DNA of 64,000 bases from Bacillus sp. OxB-1 (GCF_000829195.1 NZ_AP013294.1:1437001-1501000), one strand, 5' to 3'. Counted from the first letter of the stretch, positions 30,875-45,268 are shown. Program-made: numbers and translations. Notes: generated from the letters alone by a model not told the origin.

Positions 30875-31996
30875 GTGTTGAAACGCAAATGGAAAGTGAT
30901 GACAATTTTTGGCACACGGCCTGAAGCCATCAAAATGGCCCCGCTCGTGCTGGAACTGCAAAAACATGAGGAAGAGATCGAGTCGATCGTGACGGTTACC
31001 GCGCAACATCGACAAATGTTGGACCAAGTCCTCGAGACATTCGGAATTCAGCCGGATTATGATTTGAATATCATGAAGGATCGTCAAACATTGGTGGATG
31101 TCGCGACGCGGGGATTGGAAGGATTGGACCGCGTCATGAAAGAGACGGAACCGGATATTGTGCTCGTGCACGGGGATACATCGACGACTTTCATCGGAAG
31201 TCTCGCGGCTTTCTACAATAAAATAGCGGTTGGCCACGTCGAAGCGGGACTGCGCACATGGGACAAACATTCACCGTATCCGGAGGAAATGAACCGCCAA
31301 TTGACAGGAGTGATTGCGGATCTTCATTTTGCCCCGACTGAAAAGTCCGCCCGTAATCTACGGGACGAAGGAAAGCCGACAGATCGGATCCATATTACAG
31401 GGAATACGGCAATCGATGCGCTCCGGACGACAGTGCGCGACGAATATGCCCATCCTGTCCTGGACCAGTTGGGAACGGATCGCCTTCTCTTATTGACAGC
31501 CCATCGAAGGGAAAATCTTGGAGAGCCGATGCGGAATATGTTCCGGGCCATCAACCGCTTGCTGGACAAGTATGCGGATCTCCAAGTGATTTACCCGGTC
31601 CATATGAATCCGGCGGTCCGGGAAGTGGCCGACGAACTGCTCGGCAACAACCCGCGCGTCCATCTGATCGAACCGCTGGAAGTGGTGGATTTCCACAACT
31701 TTGCTGCACGTTCCCATATTATTTTGACCGATTCGGGAGGCATCCAGGAAGAAGCTCCGTCCCTTGGGAAACCGGTGATCGTCCTGCGAGACACGACAGA
31801 AAGGCCGGAAGGGATCGAAGCGGGGACGCTGAAACTGGCGGGTACCGACGAAGATACCATATTCGAATTGACGGACGCTTTGCTATCTAATGAAGAGGAA
31901 TATCACAAAATGGCCCACGCTTCCAATCCATACGGAGACGGCTACGCCTCCGAGCGGATTGTGGACGCCTTGAAGGCTTATCTAGCTTCTCAATAA
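30875..31996 (+). CDS. mnaA: UDP-N-acetylglucosamine 2-epimerase (non-hydrolysing)
   Basis: Converts UDP-GlcNAc to UDP-ManNAc for teichoic acid linkage units or other wall polymers. The 373-residue protein has FGTRPEAIKMAP near the N-terminus, HGDTSTTFIG, GHVEAGLRTWD, TAHRRENLGEP and LTDSGGIQEEAPSLG. The start is uncertain: GTG 30875 or TTG 30878, both served by GGAAGG at 30862-30867. The open frame extends 114 bp upstream into upp, but the conserved N-terminus begins near residue 8 of the chosen start. Confidence 0.94.
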   Translation: MLKRKWKVMTIFGTRPEAIKMAPLVLELQKHEEEIESIVTVTAQHRQMLDQVLETFGIQPDYDLNIMKDRQTLVDVATRGLEGLDRVMKETEPDIVLVHGDTSTTFIGSLAAFYNKIAVGHVEAGLRTWDKHSPYPEEMNRQLTGVIADLHFAPTEKSARNLRDEGKPTDRIHITGNTAIDALRTTVRDEYAHPVLDQLGTDRLLLLTAHRRENLGEPMRNMFRAINRLLDKYADLQVIYPVHMNPAVREVADELLGNNPRVHLIEPLEVVDFHNFAARSHIILTDSGGIQEEAPSLGKPVIVLRDTTERPEGIEAGTLKLAGTDEDTIFELTDALLSNEEEYHKMAHASNPYGDGYASERIVDALKAYLASQ

Positions 31997-32005
31997 AACC
32001 TTGAC

Positions 32006-32035
32006 AACCGGGGCGATCCCGGTTGTTTTCTTTTA
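32006..32035 (+). terminator. Terminator after mnaA
   Basis: ACAACCGGG pairs with CCCGGTTGT, followed by TTTCTTTT. Confidence 0.85.
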
Positions 32036-32055
32036 TTGAAGAAATTGAGCGGATT

Positions 32056-32253
32056 GGGGCTGTCCAGAAAGTGGATTTCCGGTTAAACACGCAAAAAGCA
32101 AGGGCTCTGGTCGCTTTCCGCGGGCCAGCCGACGAGCCTCCTCCGGCATACAGCCGTGCGGGGTCTCGTCGGCCGGCTTTCCCGCAGGAGTCTCCCGGCG
32201 CCCTTGCTTTTTGCTAGTATCCAACTCTGTGCCTGGACTTTTCGGACAGCCCC
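32056..32253. mobile_element. 198-bp MITE-like nested inverted-repeat element
   Basis: The ends are imperfect inverted repeats: GGGGCTGTCCAGAAAGT on the left, and GGGGCTGTCCGAAAAGT when the right end is read on the other strand. Inside lies a perfect 15-bp pair (GCAAAAAGCAAGGGC at 32091 with its complement ending at 32214), and inside that GCCGACGAG pairs with CTCGTCGGC. The core includes CGCTTTCCGCGGG, also found in the element between atpA and atpG. The end sequence resembles transposase-mobilised terminal repeats, but there is no ORF and no clear target duplication. A non-autonomous element is my best reading; a structured RNA is the alternative. Confidence 0.65.
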
Positions 32254-32260
32254 GATCTGC

Positions 32261-32400
32261 GAAACTGTCATGGCAATCCGCCCAACTGTAAGGACAATCC
32301 CCAAAACTGTCATGGCGCGCGCGAACTGTCATGGCAATCCACCCGACTGTCATGGCAAACCCCGGAACAATCATGTCCCCACCCGAAACCGCCAAGCTCG
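32261..32400. repeat. 21-bp-phased intergenic array, family C, about 6 units
   Basis: AACTGTCATGGC and variants (AACTGTAAGGAC, ACAATCATGTCC) recur every 20-21 bp with CAATCC or AAACCCC linkers. The array begins 8 bp after the MITE-like element. It fades into C-rich sequence with CCAACCC runs up to about 32455. No gene is supported. Confidence 0.85.
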
Positions 32401-32524
32401 AATCCCACAACCAACCCAAAACCCCATCACCAACCCCACCCGACCCAAAAATTCACTTCAACTTCTCAAATTTGTCGTTTGTTTGACAAAACTGTCGCTA
32501 TGTGAAGATTTTCACGGGAATCAA

Positions 32525-32553
32525 TTGACATCAAATTTGCGCTATTGTATGCT
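32525..32553 (+). promoter_or_regulatory. Sigma-A-type promoter of the ATP synthase operon
   Basis: TTGACA (32525-32530), a 17-bp spacer and TATGCT (32548-32553). Transcription from here gives an untranslated leader of about 320 nt before atpI. The leader includes a 63-codon frame at 32568-32759 with an AAAGGA site just upstream, which could be a leader peptide. Its basic, unconserved-looking product gives little support. Confidence 0.7.
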
Positions 32554-32883
32554 AACAAAGGATAAGAATGATAGGGTTTCATCTATATAAAAATGAACCG
32601 TCACCGAACCGTCGAGGTTTCGATCATCACATCCCAAATCGTCGATTGGTGCGGAAAGTCGGGTGTCGCTTCCACAGCAGGTATCTACGCTTCTTGACAC
32701 CGAATCGACAATACCCTAGCAATTTTCAGGTTTCCATCCTTTGCGGAGTCTGCCGGTAACAGGCTGGACAGCGACACGGGAACCACCCCGCTATCCTTTT
32801 GTGTTCACTTGCAAGGTCTGTTCATTGGCAGGTGGACAAGCTCCACACGATCCCAAAATAAGAATTCAGGAGAACGACTAACT

Positions 32884-33255
32884 ATGCAAACACTCCAAGA
32901 AATCCATAAAAGGCAAAAGAGGGTGCTCTTTTTTTTGCTTGCATTGTTCGTTCTTGGGTGGGCGTTTACTGGATTTCCACAAATTTTTGCTGGATTAATC
33001 CTCGGTTCTTTGTTCGGATTGTATAATTTCTGGATTCTTGTCCGTAGAATGGAAAGATTTGACCGTACGATTGCGGCAGGGAAAGGGAGAGCTTCCATAG
33101 GGACTGCGATGCGTTTCGCCTCAGGTGTAGCCGCGGCGGCCATCGCAATTTCGTTACCGGAACACGTGGACATGATCAGTACGGTGATCGGTCTCATGAT
33201 TCCTTATGTCCTGTTATTGGTTGACAGGATCATTTATCACGCAAGACATCAATAA
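32884..33255 (+). CDS. atpI: ATP synthase protein I
   Basis: A 123-residue membrane protein at the head of the F1Fo operon. AtpI is thought to assist c-ring assembly or act as an Mg/Ca carrier. Hydrophobic segments lie at about 13-31, 33-50, 70-90 and 95-115. The start is ATG 32884 after CAGGAGA; the open frame extends upstream without a site. The low conservation typical of AtpI makes position the main evidence. Confidence 0.85.
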   Translation: MQTLQEIHKRQKRVLFFLLALFVLGWAFTGFPQIFAGLILGSLFGLYNFWILVRRMERFDRTIAAGKGRASIGTAMRFASGVAAAAIAISLPEHVDMISTVIGLMIPYVLLLVDRIIYHARHQ

Positions 33256-34302
<1,047 letters not shown>

Positions 34303-34373
34303 TAGAAACATGATTTAGCAGTCTTCGGACACTTGGAGTGACCGGATAGCTAGGCGTAATTGATTGATAGTCA

Positions 34374-34413
34374 AAAATGGCGAAGAGCGCAATTTGTAGT
34401 CCTTCGCCATTCC
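34374..34413 (+). other. Intercistronic hairpin between atpE and atpF
   Basis: AATGGCGAAG pairs with CTTCGCCATT around a loop of about 17 bases, inside an unusually long 272-bp gap between atpE and atpF. It may stabilise the upstream c-subunit message or mark a processing site. No gene is seen in the gap. Confidence 0.6.
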
Positions 34414-34574
34414 TTTATGTATAGGAAGACCCTGATTATGCAAATAATGAACGAATTCGATATCGTACAGGTTCCCGCGGACATCCGACGGGCCTGATTG
34501 AAGCCTTCGGCGGTACATAAGAAGCCGAGGCATGATTGACAGAGGCAGAAGCACTTGAAGGGAGTGAAACAATC

Positions 34575-35129
34575 GTGTTTTTGGATAACTTCGTCCTATT
34601 GGCTGCAGAAGCACCCAATTCAGGATTTCTAGCAAGTTTGAATAACAGATTGAACCTGGGCGATATTATCGTCACGGTCGTATTTTTCACGATTCTGATG
34701 ATTCTTCTGAAAAAATTCGCATGGGGCCCATTGATGGGTGTCATGGACCAACGTGCCGAATTGATCGCAAAAGAAATCGAAGAGGCTGAAAAAAGCCGCG
34801 CAGAATCCCAGAAGCTATTGGATGAACAACGTAATCTCTTGAAAACCGCTCGTGAAGATGCACAGCAAATCGTAGAGAGCGCCCGCAAACAAGGGGATGC
34901 CCAACGTGAAGAGCTTGTACAGGCAGCACGCGCTGAAGTGAGTCGCATGAAAGACTCGGCAGCACTTGAAATCGCGACGGAAAAAGAAAAGGCCATCGCG
35001 GCAGTCCGCGAAGAATTCGTATCCCTTTCCATCTTGGCTGCGTCGAAAGTACTCGGTAAAGAAGTGTCCGAGGAGGATAACCGCGCACTGATTGAGGAGA
35101 CGATTGTGAAAGCAGGCGATGCGCAATGA
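34575..35129 (+). CDS. atpF: F1Fo ATP synthase subunit b
   Basis: Peripheral stalk subunit. The 184-residue protein has an N-terminal membrane segment (about 27-46, [21 protein letters not shown] split around its middle), then a long charged coiled coil with many Glu, Lys and Ala to the end. The start is GTG 34575 after AAGGGAGTG. It overlaps atpH by 4 bp (ATGA). Confidence 0.95.
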   Translation: MFLDNFVLLAAEAPNSGFLASLNNRLNLGDIIVTVVFFTILMILLKKFAWGPLMGVMDQRAELIAKEIEEAEKSRAESQKLLDEQRNLLKTAREDAQQIVESARKQGDAQREELVQAARAEVSRMKDSAALEIATEKEKAIAAVREEFVSLSILAASKVLGKEVSEEDNRALIEETIVKAGDAQ

Positions 35130-35665
35130 GTCAATCCGTAGCGGCAAAACGCTATGCGCTCGCATTGTTTGAACTAGCGCAGGAAAAAGGGCTTACGGGA
35201 CAACTTCGGGAAGAGCTTCTCGAAGTGAAGAAAGTGTTCCTGGACAATGAAAAGCTCGGCGAACTATTAGAGACGCCGAGACTCACCGAGGAAGCGAAAA
35301 AGAATTTATTGTCGGGTGCGTTCCAAACGGCAAACCCGTATGTCTTAAATGCACTTTTCGTCTTGCTTGAAAAGAAACGCATCAACGAAGTCGTGAACGT
35401 AGTGGAAGAGTTTGTCGAGTATGCCAATGATGCAGCTGGTGTGGCGGACGCGAAAGTTTACTCCACCCGTCCATTGACGGAAAGCGAAAGCCAATCGATT
35501 TCTGCAGCATTCGCTAGAAAAGTCGGCAAGCTATCCTTACGCATTGAAAATATTATCGATCCGAGCCTGATCGGAGGCATCCGCCTTCAAATCGGCAACC
35601 AGATCTACGATAGCAGTTTGAGCGCGAAGCTCAACCGCTTGAAACGGGACCTGATCGGTTCCTAA
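35126..35665 (+). CDS. atpH: F1Fo ATP synthase subunit delta
   Basis: Connects F1 to the peripheral stalk. The 179-residue protein has the helical N-terminal domain ([15 protein letters not shown]) and the C-terminal region with [24 protein letters not shown], the OSCP/delta signature. It is translationally coupled to atpF by ATGA. Confidence 0.96.
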   Translation: MSQSVAAKRYALALFELAQEKGLTGQLREELLEVKKVFLDNEKLGELLETPRLTEEAKKNLLSGAFQTANPYVLNALFVLLEKKRINEVVNVVEEFVEYANDAAGVADAKVYSTRPLTESESQSISAAFARKVGKLSLRIENIIDPSLIGGIRLQIGNQIYDSSLSAKLNRLKRDLIGS

Positions 35666-35678
35666 ATCTGAATTTTGA

Positions 35679-37199
<1,521 letters not shown>

Positions 37200-37234
37200 A
37201 TGACTAGCTATATAAAATGAACAACTGAATCGTC

Positions 37235-37460
37235 CTTTGTAGCTCCAGTTGCTTGGAGTGGAAGGCGGCGACTCCAGCGAAGGACGTCACGAAGAACGGC
37301 CTTTGTGCCAAAAAGCGTAGCGTTTGGCAACAGGAGGATGCCTTAATTTCTGCAAAATACGCAGAAATACGGCAAATCGAACCCTACGCAGTTCGATTGA
37401 TTGAAGCCGTGCCCGCGGAAAGCGTCCGCCTGGAACGGAAAGCAACGGTTTGTTTTATAC
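37235..37460. repeat. Structured inverted-repeat element inserted between atpA and atpG
   Basis: The ends are related inverted arms: CAGTTGCTTGGAGTGGAAGG on the left, and GTTGCTTTCCGTTCCAGGCG when the right end is read in reverse. The right arm contains GCCCGCGGAAAGCG, the complement of the CGCTTTCCGCGGGC core in the element at 32056-32253. The middle has two small hairpins, ATTTCTGC paired with GCAGAAAT and AATCGAAC paired with GTTCGATT. I recall similar sequences dispersed in Bacillaceae genomes. The element is transcribed within the atp operon and no gene is present. Confidence 0.7.
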
Positions 37461-37480
37461 TGTTCTATAAAAAACGATAA

Positions 37481-39809
<2,329 letters not shown>

Positions 39810-39849
39810 TCTTCAGATAAAAATCTTTATAAGCCTCCGGCAGAACTTA

Positions 39850-39965
39850 CCCTGGATCATGCGATGACTGAATGTGCTGCGCTATTCATGGGCGTGGGAC
39901 ACGCGGATGACAGTCGGAAGACTGGAGAACGCGAAAACCGGGCCTCGCCATGATCCGGGGATGCT
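39850..39965 (+). other. Intercistronic structured segment between atpD and atpC
   Basis: CCCTGGATCATG (about 39850) can pair with CATGATCCGGGG (about 39948) over a long loop. The whole atpD-atpC gap is 232 bp, much longer than is usual. No gene is seen. It is the third enlarged gap in this operon. Confidence 0.45.
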
Positions 39966-40041
39966 GTTTTCTGCACCGGAAGTGATGCGGCAATCGCGAT
40001 ACCCCGGAGGCGTTCGATTAAAGGGACCAGGAGGAAAAAAA

Positions 40042-40446
40042 ATGAAGACCATGAAAGTCAATATCGTCACTCCCGACGGCCCTGTCTGTGAAACTGAGGC
40101 GGACATGATCATCGCAGCCGCCGAATCGGGCGAAATCGGGATTCTTCCCGGCCACATCGCAATGGTGGCACCGCTTCAAATCGGAGATCTTCGTCTGAAA
40201 AAAGACGGTGCGACAGAACATGTTGCCGTACACGGCGGTTTTATCGAAGTCCGTCCGGACGTTGTCACCGTATTAGCCCAAAGTGCAGAAATGGCAGCCA
40301 CAATCGATTTAGCACGTGCGAAAGCAGCAGCTAAACGGGCAGAAGAAAAACTGCGGGCTCAATCGGATGAGAAAGAACACCAGATAATGGAATACGCTTT
40401 GCAACGTGCCATTACCCGGATCAAAGTGTACGAAACGAGATTATAA
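40042..40446 (+). CDS. atpC: F1Fo ATP synthase subunit epsilon
   Basis: A 134-residue regulatory rotor subunit. The N-terminal beta-sandwich contains [34 protein letters not shown] and [18 protein letters not shown]. The two C-terminal helices are charged ([15 protein letters not shown]). The start ATG 40042 follows CAGGAGG; the frame is open upstream but unconserved. Confidence 0.96.
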   Translation: MKTMKVNIVTPDGPVCETEADMIIAAAESGEIGILPGHIAMVAPLQIGDLRLKKDGATEHVAVHGGFIEVRPDVVTVLAQSAEMAATIDLARAKAAAKRAEEKLRAQSDEKEHQIMEYALQRAITRIKVYETRL

Positions 40447-40600
40447 GCCATCTTCATTCAGCAAAGACCCGAGTCCTTACGGGGCGGGAGATGAATGCGG
40501 AGTGTCTTTTCATTCACCAAGGCGGACAGGGGATGCACATCTTCTGCCCGTCTTTTAACTTTGTTTGGCAGGCTACATACAGACACAGGATCCGAACAGG

Positions 40601-40616
40601 ACATCCGGATGTCCGC
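40601..40616. promoter_or_regulatory. Perfect 16-bp palindrome in the atpC-DUF1146 gap
   Basis: GGACATCCGGATGTCC is a gapless palindrome in the 336-bp gap 40447-40782. It could be an operator or a recombination remnant. Two overlapping open frames in the gap (40495-40752 and 40565-40759) contain scattered Cys pairs (CPRC, CSTC). They lack convincing starts and I do not call them genes. Confidence 0.4.
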
Positions 40617-40782
40617 GTTGCCTGAGAAGGGGCGGCAGGATCGAGTCGGAGGAAGGGCGTCTAAGATGTGCCTCAGCAAAGAATGCGGCAAATCGGACCA
40701 TTTGCTCTACATGCAGACTTCAAGCTCGACACATTACGCCGGGCGTATTTGATTTGTGAAAAAAGCGGAAGGACGTGAGGAG

Positions 40783-41010
40783 ATGCTAGGATATCATCCC
40801 CTTTTGGTGATTGCCTCCCATATTTTCTTCATCGGTGTTTCATTTTTTGCGTTGCAAGCGGTGAGATCGGAGAAAATTATCCGGAAAAACCGGGTTTTGC
40901 AAGCGCAGCTTCTATTCATTTTGATCAGCATTTCCATCGGTTGGGCTGTATCAAATTTCTTTTTGGAGATATCCTATTGGTCAAGACGTATTCCATTCTT
41001 ATTTGAATGA
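40783..41010 (+). CDS. ywzB: DUF1146 membrane protein (YwzB family)
   Basis: A 75-residue protein with two membrane segments (about 5-25 and 43-65), the second followed by EISYWSRRIPFLFE. Family DUF1146 has no known function. It lies between atpC and murAA in Bacillales. The start is ATG 40783; GGAAGGACGTGAGGAG lies immediately upstream. The following 357 bp to murAA hold a long hairpin at 41037-41086 (CATCGCC.CACATA paired with TATGTG.GGCGATG) and no gene. Confidence 0.85.
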   Translation: MLGYHPLLVIASHIFFIGVSFFALQAVRSEKIIRKNRVLQAQLLFILISISIGWAVSNFFLEISYWSRRIPFLFE

Positions 41011-41367
41011 AGGACGGACACTTCCGCTCGGCATGGCATCGCCGCACATATGACATATGAAAGGCCTGTCCGTATGTGGGGCGATGGTATGTAGGCACTT
41101 TAGGATTCAGAGAGGTTTTTTTTTCGAACGGCGGGGAAAGAAAGGAACAGAGAAGCTGTCCTCTCCGAACGATGACACAAATCGTCAAATGTGTACATAT
41201 TATAGACTATTCGGAAGTCACATGGAAAATAGCCCGGAGGCAGCTTGTTTAATTAGCCGGGGCACTGTAAAATAGTATGTGTTTTTATGCTTAAAATCAT
41301 GACAAAAATATCGAAATAAATGACGGCATCATGTCTAGGTACAACACTGGAGTCGGAGGGGCTTATT

Positions 41368-42663
41368 TTGGATAAAATTATTATAACAGGCGGGCGGGTA
41401 CTGAAGGGCAACGTTCGAGTCGAAGGGGCAAAAAACGCGGTATTGCCTATTCTTGCAGCAGCTTTGCTTGCCACAAAAGGCACGAACATTATTCGCGACG
41501 TCCCGGATCTTTCGGACGTGGGCACAATCAACGAAGTGTTGAGAAGCCTGCATGCAAGGGTGGAATATTCCCCGGAAGATGGAGAAGTTCGAATCGACTC
41601 GTCCGGACAATTATCGACAGAGGCACAGTTCGAATATGTCCGGAAAATGCGTGCTTCCATCTTGGTGATGGGCCCATTGCTTGCACGTCACGGCTTTGCC
41701 AGAGTCGCTCTGCCAGGAGGCTGCGCCATCGGGTCACGCCCGATCGATCAGCATTTGAAGGGCTTTGAAGCGATGGGAGCGGAAATTACATTCGGTCATG
41801 GACATGTCGAAGCGAAAGCGGAACATGGGTTGAAAGGCGCGAAGATTTATTTGGACTTCCCGAGTGTCGGAGCCACCGAAAATATTATGACAGCCGCTGC
41901 ATTGGCGGAAGGCACAACCATTATCGAAAATGCGGCAAAAGAGCCGGAAATTGTCGATTTGGCGAACTTCATCAATGAAATGGGTGGCAGAGTCGTCGGC
42001 GCGGGAACGGATTCAATCCGAATCGAAGGCGTTACGGAATTATATGGCACAACTCATCATATTATACCTGACCGGATTGAAACCGGGACCTTCATGGTAG
42101 CCGCAGCAATCACGGGGGGCGATATCATCATCGAGAACGCCGTCCCGGAACATAATGCAGCTCTCATTTCCAAAATGGGTGAAATGGGCGTCAGCATTAC
42201 AGAACTCGAAGAAGGCATCCGGGTGAAAGCGACACATCCATTGAAAGCGGTCGACCTGAAAACAATGCCGCATCCCGGATTCCCGACAGATATGCAATCC
42301 CAGATGATGGCGCTCATGCTGACATCGGAAGGAACGGGCGTCCTCACGGAAACGGTATTCGAAAACCGATTCATGCACGTAGAGGAATTCCGCCGGATGA
42401 ACGCGAACGTCAAGATTGAAGGGCGCTCCGTGATCGTCATGGGACCATCCAAGCTGCAAGGAGCGGAAGTCGCCGCAACCGACTTGCGTGCCGCTGCATC
42501 TTTAATCCTGGCAGGACTCGTCGCAGAAGGCGTCACCCGCGTCACAGAACTCGAACACCTCGACCGCGGCTACGTCAACTTCCACGGCAAACTCGCCGCC
42601 CTCGGAGCGGACATCATCCGCATCTCCGAAACATCCGAAGAAAAAGCAAAACAATTCGCTTAA
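41368..42663 (+). CDS. murAA: UDP-N-acetylglucosamine 1-carboxyvinyltransferase, principal paralogue
   Basis: First committed enzyme of peptidoglycan synthesis. The 431-residue protein has [16 protein letters not shown], the active-site Cys in [19 protein letters not shown], and [13 protein letters not shown]. The start TTG 41368 lies six bases after CGGAGGGG. Its position after atpC and ywzB and before spoIID matches MurAA of B. subtilis, usually the main enzyme, while the copy at 14779 is MurAB. Confidence 0.95.
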   Translation: MDKIIITGGRVLKGNVRVEGAKNAVLPILAAALLATKGTNIIRDVPDLSDVGTINEVLRSLHARVEYSPEDGEVRIDSSGQLSTEAQFEYVRKMRASILVMGPLLARHGFARVALPGGCAIGSRPIDQHLKGFEAMGAEITFGHGHVEAKAEHGLKGAKIYLDFPSVGATENIMTAAALAEGTTIIENAAKEPEIVDLANFINEMGGRVVGAGTDSIRIEGVTELYGTTHHIIPDRIETGTFMVAAAITGGDIIIENAVPEHNAALISKMGEMGVSITELEEGIRVKATHPLKAVDLKTMPHPGFPTDMQSQMMALMLTSEGTGVLTETVFENRFMHVEEFRRMNANVKIEGRSVIVMGPSKLQGAEVAATDLRAAASLILAGLVAEGVTRVTELEHLDRGYVNFHGKLAALGADIIRISETSEEKAKQFA

Positions 42664-42664
42664 A

Positions 42665-42692
42665 AAAAGCCGCCGACCGCGGCTTTTTTTGT
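42665..42692 (+). terminator. Terminator after murAA
   Basis: AAAAAGCCGC pairs with GCGGCTTTTT with a 5-base loop and seven T. Confidence 0.88.
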
Positions 42693-42704
42693 TTTGAATA
42701 AAGC

Positions 42705-43235
42705 ATTGGCGTACGGCGCGCTCATAAATTGTGGTAAGTGCCCATAACAAGCAGCTCCCCGCCCATAACAAGCAGCTTCCCGCCCATAACTCGCGTGCCG
42801 CGCTCATAGATCTGCAATGGCGCTTATAAATAGTAGTCCGCGCTCATAACAAGTGGCTTCCCGCCCATAACTCGCATGCTGCGCCCATAGATTTGCATTG
42901 GCGCTCATAAATGGCAGTCGTCGCCCATAACAAGCGGCCCAGCGTTCATGGCTCGCGTGCCGCGCCCATAGATCTGCAATGGCGCTTATAAATAGTAGTA
43001 CGCGCTCATAATTTGCGTGCTGCGCCCATAGATCGCCATCGCCGCTCATAAGAAGTGGCTCCGCGCTCATAACTCGCATGCCGCGCTCATAGATCTGCAA
43101 TGCGCTTATAAATAGTACTCCGCGCCCATAACAAGCGGCTCCCCGCCCATAGATCTGCATCGTCGCTCATAAATCGTGGTCCGCGCTCATAGTCCGTCGT
43201 ATAACGCCCATAACTCCTCCCTCCGTATTCTGCGA
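42705..43235. repeat. 21-bp-phased intergenic array, family A, about 25 units
   Basis: Units CGCTCATAA, CGCCCATAA, CGCCCATAGAT and CGCTTATAA follow at 19-22 bp. Larger blocks such as CTCGCGTGCC, then CATAGATCTGCAATGG, then CGCTTATAAATAGTAG recur at least three times, so groups of about four to five units were copied together. The array abuts a family B array at its right end. Confidence 0.88.
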
Positions 43236-43239
43236 TGTC

Positions 43240-43580
43240 ATCTAACGCATAACCTCGAAACGTTTCTGTTCAACTTCAAAACGTCTGTTGCGAGCTTCGC
43301 AATGCTTTTGTATCAAACCTTGCAAAATCCACCTAATCTTGGAAGCTCTCAACGTTTCTACTTCACCTCCAAACATAATTCCTAAACCTGACAACGCCCC
43401 CGCCATACCTCCCAACATAAACTCCAAACCTCTCAACGCTCCCGCTCCGCCTCTCAACGTATCCGCCAAACCTCGAAACGCTCCCGTCCCACCTCTCAAC
43501 GTTTCCACTCCACCTCTCAACCCTTCCACTCCACCTCGAAACGCTTCAACCCCACCTCGAAACCCTTCCACCCCCTAAAA
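43240..43580. repeat. 21-bp-phased intergenic array, family B, about 16 units
   Basis: CCTCGAAACG, CCTCTCAACG and related units (CTCCCAACAT, CTTCAAAACG) follow the family A array directly, with pyrimidine-rich linkers (CTCCCGTCC, TTCCACTCCA). The last part is almost strictly periodic at 21 bp. It ends about 35 bp before the spoIID start. Confidence 0.87.
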
Positions 43581-43616
43581 CGGAATAATCCCTCCCATCC
43601 CCTCATACACTTCACC

Positions 43617-44585
43617 ATGGACAAACTACTCACCGTTTTTTTCATAATTCTACTATTTTTCATCCCCATCCTATTGAAACAGCCGTTGCCTACGAAAAAT
43701 CTTACGGAGGAGTTGCACGAAGAGTTATGTCCCGTCGTGATCCGGGTGGAAGGCATCAAGGAGCCGATCCCCTTGGAAGAGTATGTGGTGGGGGTTGTGG
43801 CGGCGGAGATGCCGGCAACATTCCATCCTGAGGCGTTGAAGGCGCAGGCGATTGCCGCCCGGACGTATGCTTTGCGCTCGACTGACAGCGGGAAGAAGCC
43901 GATTGCGGCCGATGTGTCTGCACAAGTGTATGCGACGGAAGCGGATCGGAAAGAACGTTGGAAGAAAGAGTTCAAGCGCAATGAAAAGAAGGTGCGCAGC
44001 GCGGTCGAAGCGACAGCGGGGGAAATCGTCAAATATGAAGATCAACTCATCTCCGCCATGTTCTTCTCCACATCGAACGGCAAGACGGAAGCCGCGAAAA
44101 ACTTCAGCGGGAACGACATCCCCTATTTGCAGAGTGTCGAGAGTGCGGGGGAGGAACAAGTCGCGCCCCAAGTGGAACGCCAAATCGAGATGTCGCTGGC
44201 TGACTGGAACCGGGCCATGGGCAATCAATGGAATGCCGATCATTTCCGCTCCCTTCAGCTCGTCCGGAACCCGACCGGCCGCGTCCAGAAAGCGGTCACC
44301 ACCGGTTATGAAACAAGCGGCAGGGAGATGCGGGATTTGCTTGGACTCGCTTCGACCGATTTTGATATCGCTTTTGATGTGACGAATGAAATCGTCCATG
44401 TCACCACGACAGGGTACGGCCATGGGGTAGGGATGAGCCAATACGGCGCGGAAGCATACGCGCAGAAAGGATGGAATGCGGAAAAGATTCTTCAACACTA
44501 TTACACCGCGACCGAAATAAAAAAATTCAAATTAGATGATTCCGAGTGTTTAAAAACTCCTTCACTTGCAAATAATAGCAAGTGA
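43617..44585 (+). CDS. spoIID: Stage II sporulation protein D (lytic transglycosylase)
   Basis: A mother-cell peptidoglycan lytic transglycosylase that drives engulfment with SpoIIP and SpoIIM. The 322-residue protein has an N-terminal signal anchor (about 4-22) and the SpoIID domain with LEEYVVGVVAAEMPATFHPE, in which the Glu of AAEMP is catalytic, then QAIAARTYAL and GYGHGVGMSQYGAEAYA. Engulfment genes follow directly (spoIIQ). A sigma-E promoter is expected but was not pinned down between the array and the start. Confidence 0.95.
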   Translation: MDKLLTVFFIILLFFIPILLKQPLPTKNLTEELHEELCPVVIRVEGIKEPIPLEEYVVGVVAAEMPATFHPEALKAQAIAARTYALRSTDSGKKPIAADVSAQVYATEADRKERWKKEFKRNEKKVRSAVEATAGEIVKYEDQLISAMFFSTSNGKTEAAKNFSGNDIPYLQSVESAGEEQVAPQVERQIEMSLADWNRAMGNQWNADHFRSLQLVRNPTGRVQKAVTTGYETSGREMRDLLGLASTDFDIAFDVTNEIVHVTTTGYGHGVGMSQYGAEAYAQKGWNAEKILQHYYTATEIKKFKLDDSECLKTPSLANNSK

Positions 44586-44595
44586 GGTGATGACA

Positions 44596-45258
44596 ATGCG
44601 AGAAGAAAAACCGAAATCCCCTTCTCAAATGAACAAAGGTCCAAAGAAAAACAATTGGTTCTGGCCTGTCCTGTATTCAGCCATCGCGGTTGTCTTCGTC
44701 GGTATGATCTGGGGGTATAACGCATTCATGAAAAGCGATTCCTCTGAACAAGCCGACATGGCAGGCAAAGATCCGAGCGATTCCGTCGTAGTAGAGACAA
44801 ACGCAGGAAACGAGACGTTGAAATACCCATTCGCCGAAACATTACTCGATGATGCAGTTATTCTACATGAATTTTATGATGCCGGCGCGAGTGAGGAAAT
44901 GCGGGAGAGCGCACTGCTCGTCTTCGATCAGAAATATGTGACGAATACGGGTGTCTGCATCTCGGTGGGAGGCGAACCGTTTGAAGTGGTTGCCGCCATG
45001 AGTGGAAAAGTGAAGGAAGTCATCGACGATCCGTTCAAGGGCAGCGAAGTGACGATCACTCACGCGGATGGCAAGGAAACGACATATGGTTCCTTGACAG
45101 GCGTCCTGGTCAAGCCGGATGAGGAAGTCGTGCAAGGACAAGCTATCGCAACCGCCACGGAAAATGAGTGGAACCCGGAAGCGGGCGTCTACTTGCATTT
45201 CGAAGTGAAAGAAGACGGCGTGACAAAAAATCCGCGTACGTATCTCGGATTCCAATAA
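44596..45258 (+). CDS. spoIIQ: Stage II sporulation protein Q (degenerate LytM/M23 domain)
   Basis: A forespore membrane protein that forms the SpoIIQ-SpoIIIAH channel. The 220-residue protein has one membrane segment (about 22-42) and a C-terminal M23-like domain. The zinc-ligand motifs are lost: the HxxxD position reads NTGVC, and the HxH position reads YLHFEV with only the second His. This fits the non-catalytic Bacillus SpoIIQ type. The start is ATG 44596, after GAGGTGATG; ten upstream codons in frame overlap the spoIID end. Confidence 0.92.
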   Translation: MREEKPKSPSQMNKGPKKNNWFWPVLYSAIAVVFVGMIWGYNAFMKSDSSEQADMAGKDPSDSVVVETNAGNETLKYPFAETLLDDAVILHEFYDAGASEEMRESALLVFDQKYVTNTGVCISVGGEPFEVVAAMSGKVKEVIDDPFKGSEVTITHADGKETTYGSLTGVLVKPDEEVVQGQAIATATENEWNPEAGVYLHFEVKEDGVTKNPRTYLGFQ

Positions 45259-45268
45259 GATCCCTTGA

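Noticed and set aside
40495..40759. Two overlapping forward frames with Cys pairs after atpC
   Set aside because: They overlap in different frames, lack clear starts and do not form a complete zinc ribbon in either frame.
44596..45258. Loss of zinc ligands in SpoIIQ as a sign of a broken gene
   Set aside because: Bacillus SpoIIQ is known to have a degenerate LytM domain and works as a channel component.
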